Assembly: GCA_003584705.1 (NCBI GenBank)
Contig: AP018536.1
Span: forward strand, 2,542,001-2,606,000
Direction of reading: 5' to 3'
DNA length: 64,000 bases
From: Lachnospiraceae bacterium GAM79
GTDB lineage: Bacteria; Bacillota; Clostridia; Lachnospirales; Lachnospiraceae
Shown: positions 23,560 to 32,722 of the stretch, in pieces
How the letters are laid out: the number at the start of each line of letters is the position of its first letter
Position numbering within the stretch: the first letter of the stretch is position 1
Notes under the pieces: generated by a model
The model's input: only the letters and a program-made list of their open reading frames with translations
Told to the model about the DNA's origin: nothing
Database searches by the model: none
Translations under genes and position numbers: made by a program

Positions 23560-24252
23560 ATAAGTCCTCCTATCTGTCTAAAAAGTGTAATAGTCACTTC
23601 CTGTCACATGAAAAAAGCAGACACATGACATACATCACATATCTGCTCATTGCATCCTGTTATTCTGTTTTTATATCCATCTGGCTACATATCTTCCTGA
23701 TGATATAACCCTTTACTGCGGGTGTGCCCTCTTTCTTTGACTGTGGCTCCACTTTTTTGTATGGATATAGCTATATCTGTAATTCCGGCTACATTCCGCC
23801 ACATTATTATTGCCATATGCTGCCGCTTTTAAGCTGTACCGCAGCCATTGTTTAGAAATTCTCCGCAGGCAGGGCACATCATCCCATCTGTCAGCCTGCT
23901 GTAAAAAACACAGCAGACTTCCGAAAGCCATTCTGCGCTTACCGCTCCGACTGGCTTTCCCACATCTCTTTTTTTGCCAGAAGAAATCTCTCTCCTGTGT
24001 TTCGATGTGGTTGGGATGATATAGGCAGGTAGTACCGCTGGCTTGCCAACTCGTCAAAAAAAGGAAGCGAAAATGCCTTACGGCATCCCCGCTTCCTTTT
24101 TCTTCCTCATTGTCTTCACCATCGGTGCTACCTGCTTAAGGGGCACAGCCCCCTAAGAACCCCCACCGGATAAATATTGCCACCTGCAAAGGTGGTATCA
24201 ATATTTTCCGGCTTTATAGCCTTCGTCCCATAGAATCTTCTGCACTTTTGCT
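23560..24252. other. Intergenic region of the mobile element, possible oriT side
   Basis: About 690 bases without a gene I can support. It contains AGCAGA...TCTGCT (inverted six-base arms around 23616-23656) just upstream of mobC, where oriT often lies, a strong hairpin at 24061-24098, and a GGGGCACAGCCCC hairpin near 24142. The 115-codon minus-strand frame at 23713-24057 starts with TTG inside the hairpin region, has no ribosome site and an odd composition, so I do not call it. Confidence 0.35.
24061..24098. terminator. Strong hairpin, probable bidirectional terminator
   Basis: AAGGAAGCG at 24061-24069 pairs with CGCTTCCTT at 24090-24098, with an inner ATGCC/GGCAT stem and TTAC loop. T runs flank it on both strands (TTTTT after 24096, and A7 before 24061). 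It lies downstream of the partition genes. Confidence 0.7.
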
Positions 24253-24507
24253 TTACACACCAAAGCTGTAATCAAGAAATTCATTATCCTCCGGTTCTTC
24301 CTCTGCTGATTCCCCCAGAACCGCTTCGGCAGTATGCCCCTGCTTAATTCTGCCATTTCCATTGCCATTTGCAGGGCTTGGCATTACCGGCATACCTGCA
24401 TTTGCACCTGCCACAGTGCTCTGAAATCCTGCCGTAAGCACTGCCTGTTGCTGAATCAGATACATTCCCGCCAGTGTCGGAAGATTTGCCAATGTTTTTT
24501 CAGCCAC
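24253..24507 (-). CDS. Small partition-operon protein of unknown function
   Basis: An 84-residue product starting with GTG at 24507, directly after the stop of the preceding gene (24508), so translation is probably coupled. The sequence has an Ala/Gly/Pro-rich middle ('AGANAGMPVMPSPANGNGNG') and an acidic C-terminus ('EEEPEDNEFLDYSFGV'). I do not recognise it. As the third gene after the ParM-like and ParR-like genes it may be an accessory of plasmid-like maintenance. Confidence that it is a gene comes from the tight spacing only. Confidence 0.55.
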   Translation of the reverse strand: MAEKTLANLPTLAGMYLIQQQAVLTAGFQSTVAGANAGMPVMPSPANGNGNGRIKQGHTAEAVLGESAEEEPEDNEFLDYSFGV

Positions 24508-24741
24508 CTACGCTACGATGCGTTCCACAAAAGCATCTTCTTTTTCCCTTGTTTCAAGATACGGATCACGCTTTTTTCGCAGATGCCTTTCGTAATAGTC
24601 ATTGATGGCACAGATAACAAATTCATTCTGTGACTTAAACTCTTTTTCCACCTCATCAGAGTGAAGCAGGCTCCATGCCTGCATTGCACTCTCACTGTTC
24701 CGGTTAAATCGGACATTCTTATTCCATGATTTTTCTGCCAT
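24508..24741 (-). CDS. ParR-like small DNA-binding protein
   Basis: A 77-residue protein whose ATG (24739-24741) abuts the TAA of the ParM-like gene (24742-24744). It is basic at the N-terminus ('WNKNVRFNRNSESAMQAWSL') with an RHH-like start, then a helical part 'FVICAINDYYERHLRKKRDP'. In ParMRC systems a small ribbon-helix-helix ParR follows parM and links the filament to the centromere; position and size fit that role. The family assignment is by context. Function in this element would be segregation of the excised circle or of a plasmid form. Confidence 0.6.
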   Translation of the reverse strand: MAEKSWNKNVRFNRNSESAMQAWSLLHSDEVEKEFKSQNEFVICAINDYYERHLRKKRDPYLETREKEDAFVERIVA

Positions 24742-25704
24742 TTACATCGCCTTCTTTCTCTGCTGATGCTTTAAGATCATATAGCAGTAATACTCATACC
24801 CCTTTGCATTAGCTCTGATATCATGGTCAAATGTCACTCTGTCCATATCATACTCGCCAAATGCCTCTACAATCCTTGCACCACCGCCCATAACATACAG
24901 CCTCATCTTCTGCTCATTGTACTCATAATCACGCAGCTTCTGGAAAATCTGCACTGCATACTCTTTTGCAGCTTCCACCATCAAACCTGCATATGGTTGT
25001 GCAATATCTGTCTCCCCAGTGCGGAGGAAATTCTCAATTACCTCGTGCATCAGTTCCGTTCCGGTATTATCACGAACCTTATTTAAGATAGCTTTCTCAC
25101 ACTGATACACTCCCAGCTTTTCTGTCCAGGACTTGCTTTCCATAGGTCTGCCATTGTTCAGATACATCAGGTTCATTGTTCCGTTTCCGATATCCACAAG
25201 AAGGTTCATTCCCTTGAAGTCTTTCAGGTTCTCCGCTACCGCAGAGTAGCACTGCGGCATTACCGTACAGCCTGTGAACTCCATTTCATAGGTTCTGTCC
25301 TTGTAGCCGACTTTTACAATTCTCTCTTTCATCATATAATCCCGGAAGGTATCTCTCTGTGCCTGCACCCATTTCAGCGGAAGTCCTACCGCAAGGTGGA
25401 TACGGACAGCATTTCTTCTGTCCGTATAGCCTCTTGCTTCCAGCTCTTTCACAACTGCCGCCATTGTAAGCACATAGTTATCATCATCTGTCACTTTGTC
25501 TGTAACAAATCCTTTGTGTCCTTCCCCGATGATATAGTATCTGCCATTCCATTCAATAAAGTCTCTGGCAAATACCGGAGCCTTATCACTCACACTTACC
25601 GCAGTCGGAAATACCCTTCTTGCGGTCTTAAAATTACCATAGCCTGCATCTACTCCAATAATCAGACTCCCGTTCATCTTATATTCTCTGATTTTCTCTG
25701 TCAT
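24742..25704 (-). CDS. ParM/StbA-like actin-type ATPase
   Basis: A 320-residue actin-like protein, the motor of type II plasmid partition. Phosphate-binding loops of the ASKHA fold are visible: 'IIGVDAGYGNFKTA' near residue 15, 'LLVDIGNGTMNLMYL' near 170 and 'LYVMGGGARIVEAFG' near 270. 'IHLAVGLPLKWVQAQRDTFR' is also typical of the Alp/ParM group of Firmicutes elements. The start at 25704 has GAGAGG upstream. It follows the recombinase by 18 bases and overlaps nothing. Presence in a transposon-like element suggests that the excised form is actively kept. Confidence 0.85.
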   Translation of the reverse strand: MTEKIREYKMNGSLIIGVDAGYGNFKTARRVFPTAVSVSDKAPVFARDFIEWNGRYYIIGEGHKGFVTDKVTDDDNYVLTMAAVVKELEARGYTDRRNAVRIHLAVGLPLKWVQAQRDTFRDYMMKERIVKVGYKDRTYEMEFTGCTVMPQCYSAVAENLKDFKGMNLLVDIGNGTMNLMYLNNGRPMESKSWTEKLGVYQCEKAILNKVRDNTGTELMHEVIENFLRTGETDIAQPYAGLMVEAAKEYAVQIFQKLRDYEYNEQKMRLYVMGGGARIVEAFGEYDMDRVTFDHDIRANAKGYEYYCYMILKHQQRKKAM

Positions 25705-25722
25705 AATAAAATCCTCTCTTTC

Positions 25723-27711
25723 TTAAATTGCATATTTTTCTTTTACCTCTTCTGCTGTTGGGAAAATCCCGGTATCAACATATACTTTGTTTTCCCCGGC
25801 AACTACCTCTGCGATATGCGTATCATTATCTGCCATAAGCAGTTTTTCCGCTTTTGCACTCGCATTCTCCAAAGCTTCTTTTATCTCAGCCTCCTGCACC
25901 TTTGCACGGATTGCTTTTGTTTTTGGCATGAACTTTGCCCTGCGCCGCCTCTGATACATGGCATTGCGCTCACGAAGTCTTTGTTTTTCCTTTATTTCAG
26001 CCAGTTCTTCTTCCGTCAGTTCCTGTGCCGGAAGTTCCACTTTACCGATGAAGTTAAGGTAAATCTCTATCTCCATCACACGCTCGCCATCAATCTTTTC
26101 CGCTTTGTGGACAAGTATCTTATCCACAAATTCATTGATGATGACAGGTGTTAATTCCGTGATATCCGTGTATTTATGGACTAGTGCCAGAAATTCCTCC
26201 GTCCGGTCTGTATCCTCGTCATACTGCGTAAGCTGCTCCCTGCATGTCTTAATGGACTGCTCCAGTTCTGCCTGTTCCTTTTCATACCCTGCCGATAGCA
26301 TTTCATATCTTTTGTCAGGCAGTCTGCCAAGGGCATTGTCCTCATACACTTTTTTAAGAAGGATATCAAGCTCTGCATACCGCTTCTCCTGATGCTTTAA
26401 CGCAGCCTTCAGCTTCTTCGCCTCACTCTGTTCCCGGATTTCTGATGCACTGCGGATGCTTTCGACAAATGCTCTCTCATCCATCCTTACACTTTTACAC
26501 GCATACTGAATGGTTTCAAGCACAAGCTGGTCAATCACCTTTGCCTGTATATTGTGCGAACAGCAGACCTTTCCTGACTGGTCATGGCTGTTATTATAAT
26601 TGCCGCAGTTATAACAGGCTGGAGTTGTTCTGACACTGCCATCCGGCAGTCCTCTCCAGTTTCTTCCGGCACGCTTTCCCTCATTACGATAATGCATCTT
26701 TCCACCGCAGTCCGCACAGAAAATCTTACCCACAAACGGATTTGTCTCGCCCTCTGTGTTTATCCTGCGTTTGGTCTTTCTAAGCTCCTGCACCATATAC
26801 CATGTTTTTCTGTCAATGATCGCCTCATGGGTATCCGTAAAGACCACTATCTCGTCACTGTCATTTCTTACAGCAGTCTTATCCTTATAGGAAAGCTTCT
26901 TTGTACGGAAATTCACAGTATCTCCCATATATTCCGGTTTTTCAAGCATTCTTACGACACTTACTCCTGCCCATTCATATGGCTTTGACATATCACACCG
27001 GTTCTTGTAACATCCATATCCCCGCTTTGCCTGATAATATGAAGGTTTTTCCACCTTTTCCTCAGTCAGTATCCTTGCAATCTGATATGGTCCGATTCCC
27101 TCAACTGCCATCCGGAATATCCTGCGGACAACTGCCGCAGCTTCCTCGTCAATGAGCCAGTGATTCTTATCTTCCGGATCTTTGATATATCCGTATGGTG
27201 GATTGTTGGTAATTGGTTTCCCGTCCCTGCCCTTTGCCTGCAATACTGCCTTTATCTTGCGGCTGCAGTCACGCAGATACCATTCGTTCATGATATTTAA
27301 AAAAGGGGCGAATTCGCTGCTGGTGTTGATATCACTGTCAACACCATTAGAGATAGCAACGAAATGGACACCTTTTTCCCGAAAGAATACCTCCGTGTAA
27401 AATCCTACCTGTAGGTAATCCCTGCCGACTCGGCTCATATCCTTTACAATGACTGTGCCAATGCTTCCGTCCTCAATCTGCCGGAGCATTTCTTTCCATC
27501 CCGGTCTGTCAAAATTTCCACCGGAATATCCGTCATCTGTAAAATGCACCAAATCGGTATATCCATTACTCTTTGCATAGTCCTCCAGCATTTTCTTCTG
27601 GTTCACTATACTGTTGCTGTCTCCCGCAAGCTCATCGTCCCTTGAGAATCGCTCATAAAGAGCAGTTATTCTGTTTTTCGATTTGTCAGTTGTCTGTCTG
27701 GTTCTGTTCAT
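25723..27711 (-). CDS. Large serine recombinase (TndX/TnpX type)
   Basis: A 662-residue large serine recombinase that would excise and insert the element. The N-terminal resolvase domain has the catalytic Ser in 'LYERFSRDDE' near 24, then 'DDGYSGGNFDRPGWKEML' and 'VIVKDMSRVGRDYLQVG'. The recombinase domain has 'PPYGYIKDPEDKNHWLIDEE'. The zinc ribbon 'FCADCGGKMHYRNEGKR' near 345 and 'CYNCGNYNNS' follow, then a long coiled coil and a C-terminal DUF4368-like part ('TPVIINEFVDKILVHKAEK'). Its ATG overlaps the TGA of tnpW (27708-27711). Complete and apparently intact. Confidence 0.93.
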   Translation of the reverse strand: MNRTRQTTDKSKNRITALYERFSRDDELAGDSNSIVNQKKMLEDYAKSNGYTDLVHFTDDGYSGGNFDRPGWKEMLRQIEDGSIGTVIVKDMSRVGRDYLQVGFYTEVFFREKGVHFVAISNGVDSDINTSSEFAPFLNIMNEWYLRDCSRKIKAVLQAKGRDGKPITNNPPYGYIKDPEDKNHWLIDEEAAAVVRRIFRMAVEGIGPYQIARILTEEKVEKPSYYQAKRGYGCYKNRCDMSKPYEWAGVSVVRMLEKPEYMGDTVNFRTKKLSYKDKTAVRNDSDEIVVFTDTHEAIIDRKTWYMVQELRKTKRRINTEGETNPFVGKIFCADCGGKMHYRNEGKRAGRNWRGLPDGSVRTTPACYNCGNYNNSHDQSGKVCCSHNIQAKVIDQLVLETIQYACKSVRMDERAFVESIRSASEIREQSEAKKLKAALKHQEKRYAELDILLKKVYEDNALGRLPDKRYEMLSAGYEKEQAELEQSIKTCREQLTQYDEDTDRTEEFLALVHKYTDITELTPVIINEFVDKILVHKAEKIDGERVMEIEIYLNFIGKVELPAQELTEEELAEIKEKQRLRERNAMYQRRRRAKFMPKTKAIRAKVQEAEIKEALENASAKAEKLLMADNDTHIAEVVAGENKVYVDTGIFPTAEEVKEKYAI

Positions 27712-27950
27712 GCCGAACTCCCTTCCGGCAACTGACTCATTTGTGGTAGCTCTATCTTATCATAATCCGCTTTCTCTGTCAGCACCTCTCTTGAAATAAT
27801 ATGGGAAATCTTGTCCGAAAAGGTATCTGTACTGTTTTCACTCGTTAATACCCTGATTTTGTAAACTGTCCCACCAATCCTGCGATAAAAAAATCCAGCT
27901 TCACATGAGCCGGACTTTCTATTGCCATTATTTAGTTTTTCTGCCTCCAT
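27708..27950 (-). CDS. tnpW: Transposon-encoded protein TnpW
   Basis: An 80-residue protein with 'FFYRRIGGTVYKIRVLTSEN' and 'TDTFSDKISHIISREV', the pattern of TnpW proteins ('IG.T.Y.V...FS....T..DKI..LI'). Start at ATG 27950 with AAGGA seven or so bases upstream; two earlier codons are ATT and TTG. It overlaps the recombinase start by four bases. TnpW has no defined biochemical role; it travels with TnpX-type recombinases. Confidence 0.82.
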   Translation of the reverse strand: MEAEKLNNGNRKSGSCEAGFFYRRIGGTVYKIRVLTSENSTDTFSDKISHIISREVLTEKADYDKIELPQMSQLPEGSSA

Positions 27951-28175
27951 AATCAATCCTTGCCTTTCTCTCTGATAAAAATTATAATTGTTTCATGCTT
28001 CCGTTTCGTGTAACCGAAGCTTTTATTTATCCATACTTCATAGCCTTTTTGCTCCTTTCTGTAATTGCTTTAGTGATAAAAAGAATTACTCTCTTCACTA
28101 ATAGGAGAAATACGGCTACAAAATCGGAAGTGTTTTGAAATTATTTTTGAAAAAAATTTTTAAGGACTGATTAAA

Positions 28176-28841
28176 TTGCCAAAATATGAGGAACTAAAAG
28201 CTTTCCGCAAACAAAACTTAATACCGGAATACAACGATTCTTCCAGTGAGAAAACTATGCTGCACAGGGAAGCTCGTGCATTGGCAATCAGCCGTCTTGA
28301 AGAAAGTGCACGAACCGAGGAAGAATTCGCAAATGTTATATCGTGGTGGGATAAACTTGATGACAACAGGGAACGCAGAGAGCGATACCATGAAATCGGA
28401 CGCTCTGAAGTACCGCTTGAATGGCACGCCTCTGATTATGTCCTGCCCGGTAATGCCAACTATGACATGGTACTGTGGCAACAGATACTTGCCGGCGATT
28501 TTATTGATTATATCTTTGATGAGCCGGATTACATCCATGAGCTTGTACGCAGTCAGGATTTATGCCTGATATTAAAGAATATGAAAGAACACCAGAAACA
28601 GCTTTTGTACTATGTGATTGTCCGGTCATACTCCACTCTCCAATACGCTGAGCTGAATGGAAAAACAGACCGCAATGTGCGTGGTGTAAGGGAAACTGCC
28701 ATAAAGCAGATAAGAAAGAAATATAAGACTGCTCTCGAAACAAGGCTGCTTCATCTGCCTTGGACACTTACATTGGACGAAAAATATTTTTTTGAAAACG
28801 GGGTAAGAACTAAAGACGAAAAGAATTCTGAAAAACAGTGA
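28176..28841 (+). CDS. Sigma-70 region 4-like HTH protein
   Basis: A 221-residue soluble protein on the opposite strand to the recombinase. It starts with TTG at 28176 after AAGGA; no ATG is near. Residues ~150-200 ('QKQLLYYVIVRSYSTLQYAE', 'NGKTDRNVRGVRETAIKQIR', 'KKY') look like the helix-turn-helix of sigma region 4, preceded by 'EHQKQL'. It lies divergent to tnpW with about 225 AT-rich bases between. In mobile elements such proteins regulate transfer or excision genes; that is inference here. Confidence 0.65.
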   Translation: MPKYEELKAFRKQNLIPEYNDSSSEKTMLHREARALAISRLEESARTEEEFANVISWWDKLDDNRERRERYHEIGRSEVPLEWHASDYVLPGNANYDMVLWQQILAGDFIDYIFDEPDYIHELVRSQDLCLILKNMKEHQKQLLYYVIVRSYSTLQYAELNGKTDRNVRGVRETAIKQIRKKYKTALETRLLHLPWTLTLDEKYFFENGVRTKDEKNSEKQ

Positions 28842-29053
28842 CTATGCTGCCTGAAATATATAACAGGGTAATATGATACTTTTAATGTTTTGTCAAAAAA
28901 AATTGCGTTGAAATTTCAGAATGATAACCCTTGACCTATAATGTGTAATCGAATAGAATTGTTAATAGATTACAGTTTCTTTATATAGAAGTTATACGAA
29001 TTGAATTTCAGACGATTGCTCTGATTCCAGTGAAATCAGATTGGAGGCTTTTC

Positions 29054-29962
29054 ATGAAAAATCTATTTGAACATACCAGTTCCCCATGGATACGGTACAG
29101 CAGTTATGAATACCGCACTGCCGAAGATGGAACTTTGTATATTGTAGTATCTGCGGATGCCAAACCAGAAATGTATAACCCTATGAAAGATGCAGAATCA
29201 CTTGTACTGGCTGCTGTCAATATCGGTTTGCAGGTCATGCATAAAGCACCAGAAGATGAACTGAAAAGTATGGTTCTTCGTTTCATCAATTCCTACGGAT
29301 TTTTAGGCTTTATGACTGCACTTCCGACAACTGCGGAATTTATCACCTATGAATCTGTATATCTTCCAAAAAACCATTTTATTAAAGAAGAATCTCTATC
29401 AACAGAAAGTTATCTCGATTATTTTTATCCGTTTGATAAGATGGATTTTCACAAAAAAGGGGTAGAATCAAGTTGGTCGGTATCCGACAAGGATGGCATT
29501 GCAATCGCACTTGCAACGGGAAAGAATCCACAGGCTGTTACGATGAGTTTTCAGAAAGAATATGCAGAACGCTATGACTGGCTGGTGAAAGAATTTTCCG
29601 ACTGGGCATTTACCTTTACCACAAGTTTCTTATATTATATGGACTACGACAGTCTTGATGAACAGACAAAAAAACTGTATCGTCAGGGTATGTCTGCATT
29701 TGGCGGAATATCCCCGACTTACCATATCTCATTAGCGGAAAATGCCCCGGTTATCGTATGGAACTTCCATTCCCTGCTCGTCATGATCCAGATGTGCTTT
29801 TCTTTTATGCTTACGGATTCTGACTGCGATATGAAGCTGTGTAAGCACTGTGGCAGGGCATTTATCGCAAGCCGTAAGGGAAATGAGTTCTGCTCTCCGA
29901 AATGCAAGAATCAGTATAATGTCTATAAGACAAGGGCTAAGAAAAATAAAACAGATGAATAA
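29054..29962 (+). CDS. C-terminal zinc-ribbon protein of unknown function
   Basis: A 302-residue protein. Start at ATG 29054 ('MKNLFEHTSS') six bases after GGAGG, rather than the ATG at 29030. The C-terminus has a CxxC...CxxxC finger, 'LCKHCGRAFIASRKGNEFCS' then 'PKCKNQYNVYKTRAKK', like the CGNR-type zinc finger. The larger N-terminal part is helical with aromatic patches. I do not recognise the family with certainty (possibly DUF6076). Probably nucleic-acid binding. It is followed 30 bases later by the DUF1016 gene, so the two may form a cargo pair. Confidence 0.65.
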   Translation: MKNLFEHTSSPWIRYSSYEYRTAEDGTLYIVVSADAKPEMYNPMKDAESLVLAAVNIGLQVMHKAPEDELKSMVLRFINSYGFLGFMTALPTTAEFITYESVYLPKNHFIKEESLSTESYLDYFYPFDKMDFHKKGVESSWSVSDKDGIAIALATGKNPQAVTMSFQKEYAERYDWLVKEFSDWAFTFTTSFLYYMDYDSLDEQTKKLYRQGMSAFGGISPTYHISLAENAPVIVWNFHSLLVMIQMCFSFMLTDSDCDMKLCKHCGRAFIASRKGNEFCSPKCKNQYNVYKTRAKKNKTDE

Positions 29963-29992
29963 TGAATAAATGACATATCTGGAGGAAATACT

Positions 29993-31093
29993 ATGGACAA
30001 TATGATTAGAATTGATAAAGATTATATCGAATGGCTGAAACATGTTAAAAAAAGATTTAAAAATACACAAATAAAAGCATCTATCAAGGTTAATGACGAG
30101 TTGCTTAGGTTTTACTGGTCAATCGGCAAGGATATCGTTAACATGCAGGCTGAAAGCAAATGGGGCGGTGCTTTTTTTGAAACTTTAAGTGAAGATTTAA
30201 AAAAGATGTTCCCAGGTGCAAAAGGATTTTCAACCACTAATTTGAGATACATGAAAAGATACTACAATTTATTTGGTGAAATTCTGCCCCAACTTGGGGC
30301 AGAATTACCGGAGGCTACAAATCTGCCTCAAGTTGGGGCAGAAATATATGCCATTCCATGGGGACATATAAAATTAATTGTTGATAAATGCAAAGATGAA
30401 CCCGAAAAAGCAATGTTCTTCGTTGATGAAGTAATAAAGAATAACTGGTCAAGAGCTGTTCTTCTAAACTTCCTTGACACTAATCTATATGAACGCCAAG
30501 GCAAGGCAATAAGTAATTTTCAAACAACACTACCGGCTTACACCGGTGATTTAGCTCAGGAAATAACAAAAGATCCTTACAATTTTGATTTTATTGCTTT
30601 AAATCGTGACTATAACGAAAAAGAATTAAAAGATGCCCTGACCGAAAAGGTTATGAATCTTTTAATTGAAATGGGAAAAGGGTTCGCCTTTGTCGGTCGA
30701 GAATACCCTTTACCTATAGAAGGCACAGAGGAATATATTGATTTGTTATTCTACCACCTAAACCTACATTGTTATGTCGTAGTAGAGGTCAAAATAAAAG
30801 AATTCAAATCTCGTGATATTGGTCAGATAGGTACTTATATAAACATTGTTGACGATATTGTCAAAATGGATTCCGATGGAAAAACTATTGGCTTGATCAT
30901 CTGCAAAGAAAAAAATAATGTATTAGCCAAATATGCTGTTAACAGTTCCAACAAACCAATAGCAATTTCAGCATACGAATTATCGAATTTCTTACCAGAA
31001 AATCTTGCAACATTACTGCCTTCAACGGATGAGCTGGAATCTCGATTACTGCTAGATGAAGCAGTCAATGAGAATGATAATAACAACCAATAG
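29993..31093 (+). CDS. DUF1016/YhcG PDDEXK nuclease-family protein
   Basis: A 366-residue protein of the YhcG/DUF1016 family. The N-terminal domain has 'VNDELLRFYWSIGKDIVNMQ', then 'LSEDLKKMFPGAKGFSTTNL', then 'IPWGHIKLIVDK'. The C-terminal PDDEXK nuclease-like domain has 'FVGREYPLPIEGTEEYIDLL' followed by 'CYVVVEVKIKEFK', giving the D...ExK residues. GGAGG lies seven bases upstream. The family is linked to mobile elements and defence islands; its substrate is uncertain. Residues ~97-118 hold a duplicated insert 'LPQLGAELPE...LPQVGAEI' encoded by palindromic DNA (30281-30305 and 30322-30344). Full length. Confidence 0.88.
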   Translation: MDNMIRIDKDYIEWLKHVKKRFKNTQIKASIKVNDELLRFYWSIGKDIVNMQAESKWGGAFFETLSEDLKKMFPGAKGFSTTNLRYMKRYYNLFGEILPQLGAELPEATNLPQVGAEIYAIPWGHIKLIVDKCKDEPEKAMFFVDEVIKNNWSRAVLLNFLDTNLYERQGKAISNFQTTLPAYTGDLAQEITKDPYNFDFIALNRDYNEKELKDALTEKVMNLLIEMGKGFAFVGREYPLPIEGTEEYIDLLFYHLNLHCYVVVEVKIKEFKSRDIGQIGTYINIVDDIVKMDSDGKTIGLIICKEKNNVLAKYAVNSSNKPIAISAYELSNFLPENLATLLPSTDELESRLLLDEAVNENDNNNQ

Positions 31094-31152
31094 CTCCATT
31101 CTCGTATATATGGTAAGACAAAGCAGGAACCATGACGATTCCTGCTTTATTC

Positions 31153-31503
31153 TTATCTATAAATCAGATCATGCAACACTACTTCCTCTGCTCTGCTCCG
31201 GATGTTATTCATCTTCCGCACCCATCCGAGCTGATCTACTGACTTCAAGTGCTCCGTCACACTTTCACGCTCAGCCATTCTTACCGTAAGCATATCCATC
31301 ATGTCATTGCATTCCATATCTACTTCTTCCAGATGTTTCCACAATTTTTCCGTAAGAACCAGATGTGTATACATGGCATGATGATTTTCAAACAAATACC
31401 TCTGTCGCATTCTGCCATATTTGCCAATCTGATAATTGCTTCCATCTTCCAATTCCAAATCTGGAATCAATACATCGCCTTCCCAATGATATGTTAACTC
31501 CAT
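31153..31503 (-). CDS. tnpV: Transposon-encoded protein TnpV
   Basis: A 116-residue protein with the TnpV pattern: 'YQIGKYGRMRQRYLFENHHA', 'MYTHLVLTEKLWKHLEEVD', and 'LGWVRKMNNIRSRAEEVVL'. TnpV proteins belong to Tn4451-type elements and have no assigned activity. It converges with the DUF1016 gene and may mark the right part of the element. The ATG at 31503 has AAGGAAGGAG about five bases upstream. Downstream of the next gene, core-type genes resume. Confidence 0.85.
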   Translation of the reverse strand: MELTYHWEGDVLIPDLELEDGSNYQIGKYGRMRQRYLFENHHAMYTHLVLTEKLWKHLEEVDMECNDMMDMLTVRMAERESVTEHLKSVDQLGWVRKMNNIRSRAEEVVLHDLIYR

Positions 31504-31726
31504 ACGCTGCTCCTTCCTTTGTGCTAAATGTTTACAGTTTCAATTAAAAGAGTATCACCTTCTTAATACAACATCTGCAATCTATCATTCACCACAAATG
31601 AGCCAGCCGCCTATGTTGTGTTATATTAGCAGATGGAGGTTTCCGCTAAACAACACTGTTTTGGGAAATCTGACATCTACACTTCACAACATATCACTTC
31701 CAATCCGTATTCTTGTAAAATCAGGT

Positions 31727-32692
31727 TTACAGTCCCAGCAGCTGTTTCTTCTTCGCTTCGAATTCCTCTGCCGTAATGACACCTGCATCCAGCAGTGCCT
31801 TATACTTAGGCAGTGCCACGGTGGGATCCTCTGCCTGTACCGGTGCGGCCTGCGGTGCACTCTGCGTACTCCGGGTTGAGGCGTGGGGATCGATTACCTG
31901 TTCCTGTGCCTGCGGATCGATGATCTGCATCAGGTTCTGTGCCAGTGCATGCAATCCTTCTGTCTTCTGGGTATAATCATCCAGATAGTCGATGGTGCTG
32001 GGCTGATTGGAATCGAACTTCGGTGCTCCTGTCTCTTTGTAGAAACTCTTCCAGTAAGGATGATCCAGTGTGATCTCCACAGCGAATTTCTCCACCGGAT
32101 TCGGAATATTAAAGTCCGGCTCGGTCATACGGTCTCTGTAATCCGGATCATCTCTTCTGAAGTTATCGTCTCTTCTGCTGTCCTCCATACTGCGACGCAT
32201 TTCCTCCATCATCTCATACTGATGACGCAGCATTCTGTATTCGTCGATCCTGGGCTTTAACTCATTTAAACGTTCCTTGATATCACTCTTGCAGCTCCGG
32301 AAGTTCCCCTTTTCTCCTTCGTACAATACCTCGCCGTCCTCCAGAATACGGAAGGACTTAATGTCGGAGGGCTCCAATGCAAATGCCGTGTCAACAACTC
32401 CCAGCCGCAGCAGCTGATGATCCATATCCAGCAGCAGACTGCCCTTGAAAAAGCCGAAGTCATAACGGTAAGTCTCCGTGAAACTGTCACGCAGAGGCTT
32501 ATTGGCATCATAACAGTTGATATATTCCCGGAATTCATCCAGCGTCATGGAATTCAGTACGCCGTCCGGCAGATCGATCTTGGCTGCACACTCCTTACAG
32601 AGATTCTGCCCTTCCACTGCGGATGCCAGCAGTCTCGGTGTCGGATTTCCGCAGATTGGACATAACTTTTTGTTGTTTGTAAATAATCCCAT
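31727..32692 (-). CDS. DUF4428 zinc-ribbon protein with C-terminal SHOCT domain
   Basis: A 321-residue cytoplasmic protein. The N-terminus is a four-Cys ribbon ('LCPICGNPTPRLLASAVEG' and 'NLCKECAAKI'), as in DUF4428. A middle beta domain ('FFKGSLLLDMDHQLLRLG') is followed by a charged segment with repeated Arg/Asp ('SRRDDNFRRDDPDYRDR'). The last ~30 residues are a SHOCT domain ('YKALLDAGVITAEEFEAKKK'). A strong AAGGAGG precedes the start at 32692. It follows the LemA-like gene by about 30 bases and the two are likely one operon. The role may lie in membrane or envelope quality control; not established. Confidence 0.85.
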   Translation of the reverse strand: MGLFTNNKKLCPICGNPTPRLLASAVEGQNLCKECAAKIDLPDGVLNSMTLDEFREYINCYDANKPLRDSFTETYRYDFGFFKGSLLLDMDHQLLRLGVVDTAFALEPSDIKSFRILEDGEVLYEGEKGNFRSCKSDIKERLNELKPRIDEYRMLRHQYEMMEEMRRSMEDSRRDDNFRRDDPDYRDRMTEPDFNIPNPVEKFAVEITLDHPYWKSFYKETGAPKFDSNQPSTIDYLDDYTQKTEGLHALAQNLMQIIDPQAQEQVIDPHASTRSTQSAPQAAPVQAEDPTVALPKYKALLDAGVITAEEFEAKKKQLLGL

Positions 32693-32722
32693 CGTTTTAC
32701 CCTCCTTAAGAATGTATGTGGA

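Larger units (their letters stand above)
21702..31503. mobile_element. Mobilizable element of the Tn4451/TndX type (approximate limits)
   Basis: The stretch holds a relaxase, MobC-like accessory gene, ParM-like ATPase with small partners, a large serine recombinase, TnpW and, at the far end, TnpV. TnpV/TnpW/TnpX-type genes are the hallmark of Tn4451-like elements, which excise as circles and are mobilised in trans. I could not identify the terminal sequences; TnpX-type enzymes recombine at GA dinucleotides, which cannot be picked by eye. The limits given are the outermost element-type genes. Whether 28.1-31.1 kb is cargo or flanking DNA is open. Confidence 0.5.

Noticed and set aside
23713..24057. 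115-codon minus-strand frame in the mobile element
   Set aside because: It starts with TTG inside a terminator-like hairpin, lacks a ribosome site, has an odd Trp/Cys/Arg-rich composition and resembles no family I know.
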